In this document: positions 60,675-64,000 of the stretch, piece after piece
How the letters are laid out: every line of letters begins with the position of its first letter
Position numbering within the stretch: the stretch's first letter is position 1
Source of the DNA: an uncultured Clostridia bacterium
GTDB lineage: Bacteria; Bacillota; Clostridia; Peptostreptococcales; Anaerovoracaceae
Direction: 5' to 3'
Assembly: GCA_938049335.1 (NCBI GenBank)
Contig: CALIYX010000024.1
Span: forward strand, 248,001-312,000
DNA: 64,000 bases
The notes under the pieces: model-generated
Told to the model about the DNA's origin: nothing
The model's database searches: none
Seen by the model: the letters and a program-made list of their open reading frames with translations, nothing else
Program-made: the position numbers and the translations under genes

Positions 60675-61337
60675 TTAGCAATGTTCTTCTGTTACCTCGT
60701 AGAACATTATTACTAGCGTAATGATTAAAAGTACTGTCGAAAAGAGTATTGAATATGTGCCGAGTATAGGAATCAAAAAGCTTTCAATTATCGCACCAAC
60801 TATGAAAGAGACAATTATTCCGTAGTAAAGCATGGATTTCTTTAGATAGGACTTCTCCTTCGTCACTATAAAACGGTCAAGATTTGCTGTTCCGCTCCTA
60901 AAGTTTCCAATACACATTGTAGTCGTAATGCTATTTCCATGTATTGCCCTAAAGCTTTGCACCTGAATGCCGCAGGCAAAGGATAACAGAGCGTTTGCAA
61001 GGTCATTTGCAGACTCCGGCAAAAATACAACGGCAGTAAGAATAATGGCTTCTAACAAAACCGAGATTTGGCGCCAGTGAACCATCTTATATTTCTTCCT
61101 CGTATTGATTACATCAGATACAATTATGCCGATTGCAAAGAACAAAACTGGCCAAAAATACTTCAATGCTACCACAAAATTTCCCCCAGCTATATTCACA
61201 CCCAGCAAAAGCATGTTACCAGTCTGCGCATTCGAAAAAACCTGCCCCCTGAAAAGATATGAGTATGCATCCATACATCCACCAGAAAGGGCAAGAAGAA
61301 TGCCACAAGGTATAGATTCTGATACTTGTTTTTTCAT
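60675..61337 (-). CDS. YoaK/DUF1275 family membrane protein
   Basis: A 220-residue protein with six predicted helices. The family pattern is visible: LALSGGCMDAYSYLFRGQVF, SNAQTGNMLLLGVNIAGG and IHGNSITTTMCIGNFRSGT. Function of the family is not established. The binding site is weak. Its start is 92 bases from the end of the ArsC-like gene, with an inverted repeat between them. Confidence 0.85.
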   Translation of the reverse strand: MKKQVSESIPCGILLALSGGCMDAYSYLFRGQVFSNAQTGNMLLLGVNIAGGNFVVALKYFWPVLFFAIGIIVSDVINTRKKYKMVHWRQISVLLEAIILTAVVFLPESANDLANALLSFACGIQVQSFRAIHGNSITTTMCIGNFRSGTANLDRFIVTKEKSYLKKSMLYYGIIVSFIVGAIIESFLIPILGTYSILFSTVLLIITLVIMFYEVTEEHC

Positions 61338-61368
61338 TTTGCTTACTACCAGCCTTTTCCAAAAAGTT

Positions 61369-61406
61369 ATATCCCTTAAAATATATCATATTTTAAGGGA
61401 TATTTT
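61369..61406. terminator. Perfect 16-base inverted repeat, probable terminator
   Basis: ATATCCCTTAAAATAT (61369-61384), three-base loop, ATATTTTAAGGGATAT (61388-61403), followed by TTTT on the plus strand and AACTTTTT on the minus strand. It lies just past the ArsC-like gene, which reads leftward, so it probably ends that transcript. Confidence 0.65.
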
Positions 61407-61429
61407 TGCTTTTAATGTTAAATTATATT

Positions 61430-61780
61430 TTACTTCAGCTTCTCAGCCCACTCTGCTTCCTTAAAGCCTAGTAGCACAGTATCGCCATCTACTATAACTG
61501 GACGCTTTACTAGCATTCCATTTGTCGCAAGTAGCTTTAGCTGTTCATCTTCAGACATTCTCGGAAGCTTATCCTTCAGCTTCATGTCCTTGTATAGAAG
61601 TCCGCTAGTATTGAAGAACTTCTTAAGTGGCAATCCACTTCTAGAATACCAATCCTTTAGATCTTCATAAGTTGGGTTGTCCTCCACTATGTGACGCTCA
61701 GTGTACTTCAAATTATTTTCATCCAGCCATTTCTTCGCCTTCTGGCATGTTGAGCATCTTGGATAATATACAAATAACAT
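61430..61780 (-). CDS. ArsC/Spx family thioredoxin-fold protein
   Basis: A 116-residue protein. The N-terminal motif YYPRCSTCQKAKKWLDEN holds a CxxC pair, and KRPVIVDGDTVLLGFKEAEW is the conserved C-terminal stretch. This matches the YffB/ArsC-like reductases annotated as arsenate reductase or Spx/MgsR. No arsenic genes are nearby, so a redox or regulatory role is equally possible. It is 12 bases after the LRR lipoprotein gene and is probably cotranscribed. GGAGGAAG precedes the ATG. Confidence 0.85.
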   Translation of the reverse strand: MLFVYYPRCSTCQKAKKWLDENNLKYTERHIVEDNPTYEDLKDWYSRSGLPLKKFFNTSGLLYKDMKLKDKLPRMSEDEQLKLLATNGMLVKRPVIVDGDTVLLGFKEAEWAEKLK

Positions 61781-61792
61781 TTTCTTCCTCCG

Positions 61793-62494
61793 CTAGTTTA
61801 CAACCTTAAGATTAGCATTAAGTGCTGCTTTTTCAGCTTCTGAACCCTTAGGTGCATAGATTTCAACTCCTGAAGTTTTTGGAAGTGAATCCATGAATGA
61901 AGATGTAACATCAGTAACGCTTGCAGGAACAACAACCTTCTTTATCGCATAGCACTGTGTTAAAACTTCTGAGCCTAATCTCTCTACGCCATCTGGAAAT
62001 TCAACTTCTTCTAGAACGCGATTGTCTGACAAAGCCTTAATACCTACATCCTTTAGTCCCTTGCCAAGGTATAGGTACTTTAGGTTTTCATTGCCACTGA
62101 TTGCACCCTCATCTATCCACTGAACAGTATCTGGCAGTATAACTGCTTCACAATTTTCTAGCTTTGATAGTGCAAACTTATCAATCGCGATTACTGGCTT
62201 TCCTTCAATCTTATCTGGTACTCTAATTACATTATCTTTAGAAGTGCATTTTTCGATAATGCAACCTTCTCCTTTTGAACTGTTGGTTATCTTATACTTG
62301 AAGCTCTTTGCCTTTGTCTCTGGGAAAGACATGAAGTTATCAGCGGTCACTTCGCTTTTTGTTCCTTCGTCCTCTTTCTCTACTTCTTTGTTTGGCTTAA
62401 CATTTGTGGTTTCATCTGTCTTCTCATCCTGCTTACAACCTACTACTGTAAGTACCATTAGAAGCGATAGCATACATAAAACTATTTTCTTCAT
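61793..62494 (-). CDS. LRR-type (BspA-like) lipoprotein, paralogue
   Basis: A 233-residue predicted lipoprotein with the lipobox TVVGC near residue 20, then an acidic Lys/Glu/Thr linker. Repeats such as CEAVILPDTVQWIDEGAI, LKYLYLGKGLKDVGIKAL and VEFPDGVERLGSEVL are BspA-type LRRs. It shares VTADNFMSFPETK and a late PKGSEAEKAA with the lipoprotein at 39969-40835. AAGGAG precedes the ATG. Confidence 0.82.
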   Translation of the reverse strand: MKKIVLCMLSLLMVLTVVGCKQDEKTDETTNVKPNKEVEKEDEGTKSEVTADNFMSFPETKAKSFKYKITNSSKGEGCIIEKCTSKDNVIRVPDKIEGKPVIAIDKFALSKLENCEAVILPDTVQWIDEGAISGNENLKYLYLGKGLKDVGIKALSDNRVLEEVEFPDGVERLGSEVLTQCYAIKKVVVPASVTDVTSSFMDSLPKTSGVEIYAPKGSEAEKAALNANLKVVN

Positions 62495-62738
62495 TTGATT
62501 TTCTCCTTAAATTATCAACTCTAATCCTACGGACTAGCTATAGTTTACCACAAGCTTACATCAAAAGTAACACCTATTATAATATTAATTTATATGTGTC
62601 ATAAAAAAGAATAATCAGCTCTTCTATCAGATTTCTATTTCAAAATGCCATTTGTTTGAGTATAATAATCAAGTTATAAATATTCAACATATCTTATTCT
62701 GCAATATTCTGTTGCAGTATTATCTATAGGAGGGGATT

Positions 62739-64000
62739 ATGAAGAAAAAATTCTTGGCTTGTCTTACGACATGCAGTCTTTTGCTAGCTATGTTCGCTTC
62801 AAGCATAACAGTTCAAGCTGCATCGCAGACAATCAAACCAATCTATCAAAACGAGCTAAATCAGTCTGGTCAAACATCACAGACTAGCGGCGGTATCAAC
62901 ATAGATGGGTATATAAGTGCGAACCTAAACGGTGTTACAAGCAATTCTAGCAAGGCAACAGACCAGCCTTATGGAACCATCCCTGCTTCCACTTACATAT
63001 ATAGTACTGTAGCTAATGCAGGAGATCTAATAGATGTTAATTCGACAGATATCGTGCTTCATGCTAATATTACAAACACAAATTCTGCTACTAGTGCAGC
63101 AAATGTTTCACTTAGATTAGATAACAATGGAAGAGTTCCTACAGCAACTAACTATCCAGATGAATGGTCAGTCGATGCTGCAAGAGTTCAGGGTAATGAT
63201 GTATTTGATGCATCTACAAGAGCTGATTTAAACATAGAGTATCAGCTAAAGAATACTACAAGCGGTTCTACAACTGTTACTCGCGCAAACGTTCTAGCTA
63301 GCGGACTTCCAGCTGGTTACAGCTGGAATGACCTTGTTCGTATAAATGTTTCAGGAAATCTTCAGCCAAACGAAGTGGTCAAATATAATGTTCCTCTAAA
63401 AGTTACACCAAAACAGGGAGCTAAGGATACTTATTCTTTCCAATTTGGAAACACATCTGGTGGAGTTTACAAAACTGCTACAATCATTCTCAAAGGAATC
63501 ACCAGAAACGAATTAGTTTCTTCGGTTCTAGATACTAAGATTTTGGCTACATATAGAAATAGTGACGGCTCATACACAGTTGCCGAAAATAAGGTTCAGG
63601 CCCTAATGCCTAATGCAACATCAAGCAATACGAAGTTCAACAACTTCTTGATGCAGGTATTGAGCACTTATGAAAATTCTCCTGCCGATGGAGTATTGAC
63701 CAGCAACTCTGCCTACTCAATTTCTACACTTGATATATTTAATGCTATTCATAATAACGGATATACTACTTTAGTAAGAGCCGACAACACACTTTTGCCA
63801 ATATATGCCTACTATACTAACGGCGTTTTGAGGCTAACAGACGAAAGCGGAAATGCTGTAAGCGTTTCAGACTACAACATGAATTTCTACGCACAGATTA
63901 TCAAAGTTCTAGAAGCCCCTGAAGAAGTAGACCTAAATGTTGGTGATAATTTTGATGCTGAACAAAATCTGATTTCTGCAGTAAACCCAATAGACAATAG
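62739..64000 (+). CDS. Exported surface protein, 3' end outside window
   Basis: The frame is open from ATG 62739 to the right edge, 420 codons. AGGAGGGGATT precedes the start. The signal peptide (MKKKFLACLTTCSLLLAMFA...) ends near VQAAS. The visible part is Ser/Thr/Asn-rich and strand-rich, with an Ig-like or repeat-domain layout (VLHANITNTNSATSAANVSL, VVKYNVPLKVTPKQGAKDTY). The last visible segment, EVDLNVGDNFDAEQNLIS, resembles the start of a DUF5011-type Ig-like domain. A wall anchor may lie beyond the edge. A TATAAT at 62661-62666 is a possible -10 box. Confidence 0.85.
   Translation, partial: MKKKFLACLTTCSLLLAMFASSITVQAASQTIKPIYQNELNQSGQTSQTSGGINIDGYISANLNGVTSNSSKATDQPYGTIPASTYIYSTVANAGDLIDVNSTDIVLHANITNTNSATSAANVSLRLDNNGRVPTATNYPDEWSVDAARVQGNDVFDASTRADLNIEYQLKNTTSGSTTVTRANVLASGLPAGYSWNDLVRINVSGNLQPNEVVKYNVPLKVTPKQGAKDTYSFQFGNTSGGVYKTATIILKGITRNELVSSVLDTKILATYRNSDGSYTVAENKVQALMPNATSSNTKFNNFLMQVLSTYENSPADGVLTSNSAYSISTLDIFNAIHNNGYTTLVRADNTLLPIYAYYTNGVLRLTDESGNAVSVSDYNMNFYAQIIKVLEAPEEVDLNVGDNFDAEQNLISAVNPIDN

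Overview
The window looks like part of the chromosome of a low-GC, Gram-positive, strictly anaerobic member of the Clostridia, probably an oral or mucosal one. Supporting signs are a group-B-type [FeFe] hydrogenase, an ATP synthase c subunit carrying Na+-ligand-like residues, many sortase-type surface proteins ending in PNTGD-like signals, strong AGGAGG ribosome binding sites and frequent TTG/GTG starts. A relative of the Anaerovoracaceae (Mogibacterium / Eubacterium sulci type) would fit, but the sequence alone does not prove this. No rRNA, tRNA, CRISPR array, insertion sequence or prophage was recognised.

Layout. 1-6276 (+): a full F1Fo-ATP synthase operon (end of a subunit-I-like gene, then a, c, b, delta, alpha, gamma, beta, epsilon), with a short delta and an epsilon lacking its helical domain. 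6431-7972 (+): stand-alone [FeFe] hydrogenase. 8031-13310 (-): ABC-F protein, AlkD-like protein, flavodoxin/ferredoxin protein, AI-2E-type permease, LysR regulator. 13418-17678 (-): TetR plus two ABC exporter half-subunits with an autoregulatory operator, ending in a remnant of a third ABC ATPase. 17843-21476 (-): a cobalamin riboswitch controlling a 1096-residue LRR surface protein. 21579-34954: RDD protein, XRE regulator, several cell-wall adhesins and pilins (Cna-B, Spy0128-like, beta-helix), lipoprotein, TraX, EamA transporter with a histidine-rich tail. 34991-39838 (-): flavin oxidase plus AEC carrier, then two tandem RclA-like flavoprotein reductases. 39969-43953 (+): LRR lipoprotein, SPFH protein and zinc-ribbon partner. 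44015-51668 (-): CWB2 cell-wall protein, small membrane proteins, second TraX, LRR protein, Mbeg1-like hydrolase. 51802-57446: methionine region with a split B12-dependent methionine synthase (metF, activation protein, catalytic protein) divergent from a PLP sulfhydrylase. 57479-64000: GNAT, TPR protein, thioester adhesin, YoaK-like protein, ArsC/Spx-like protein, second LRR lipoprotein, and a surface protein cut by the window edge.

How the genes fit together. Two themes stand out. The first is cobalamin: a B12 riboswitch with its own terminator sits in front of a wall-anchored LRR protein that carries a DUF4430-like region, while a corrinoid methionine synthase module lies 30 kb away. The surface protein is therefore a candidate, apparently undescribed, cobalamin-capture factor. 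The second is host contact: at least five secreted or anchored adhesin/pilin-like proteins, one with a predicted internal thioester, plus RclA-like reductases whose family protects against neutrophil oxidants.
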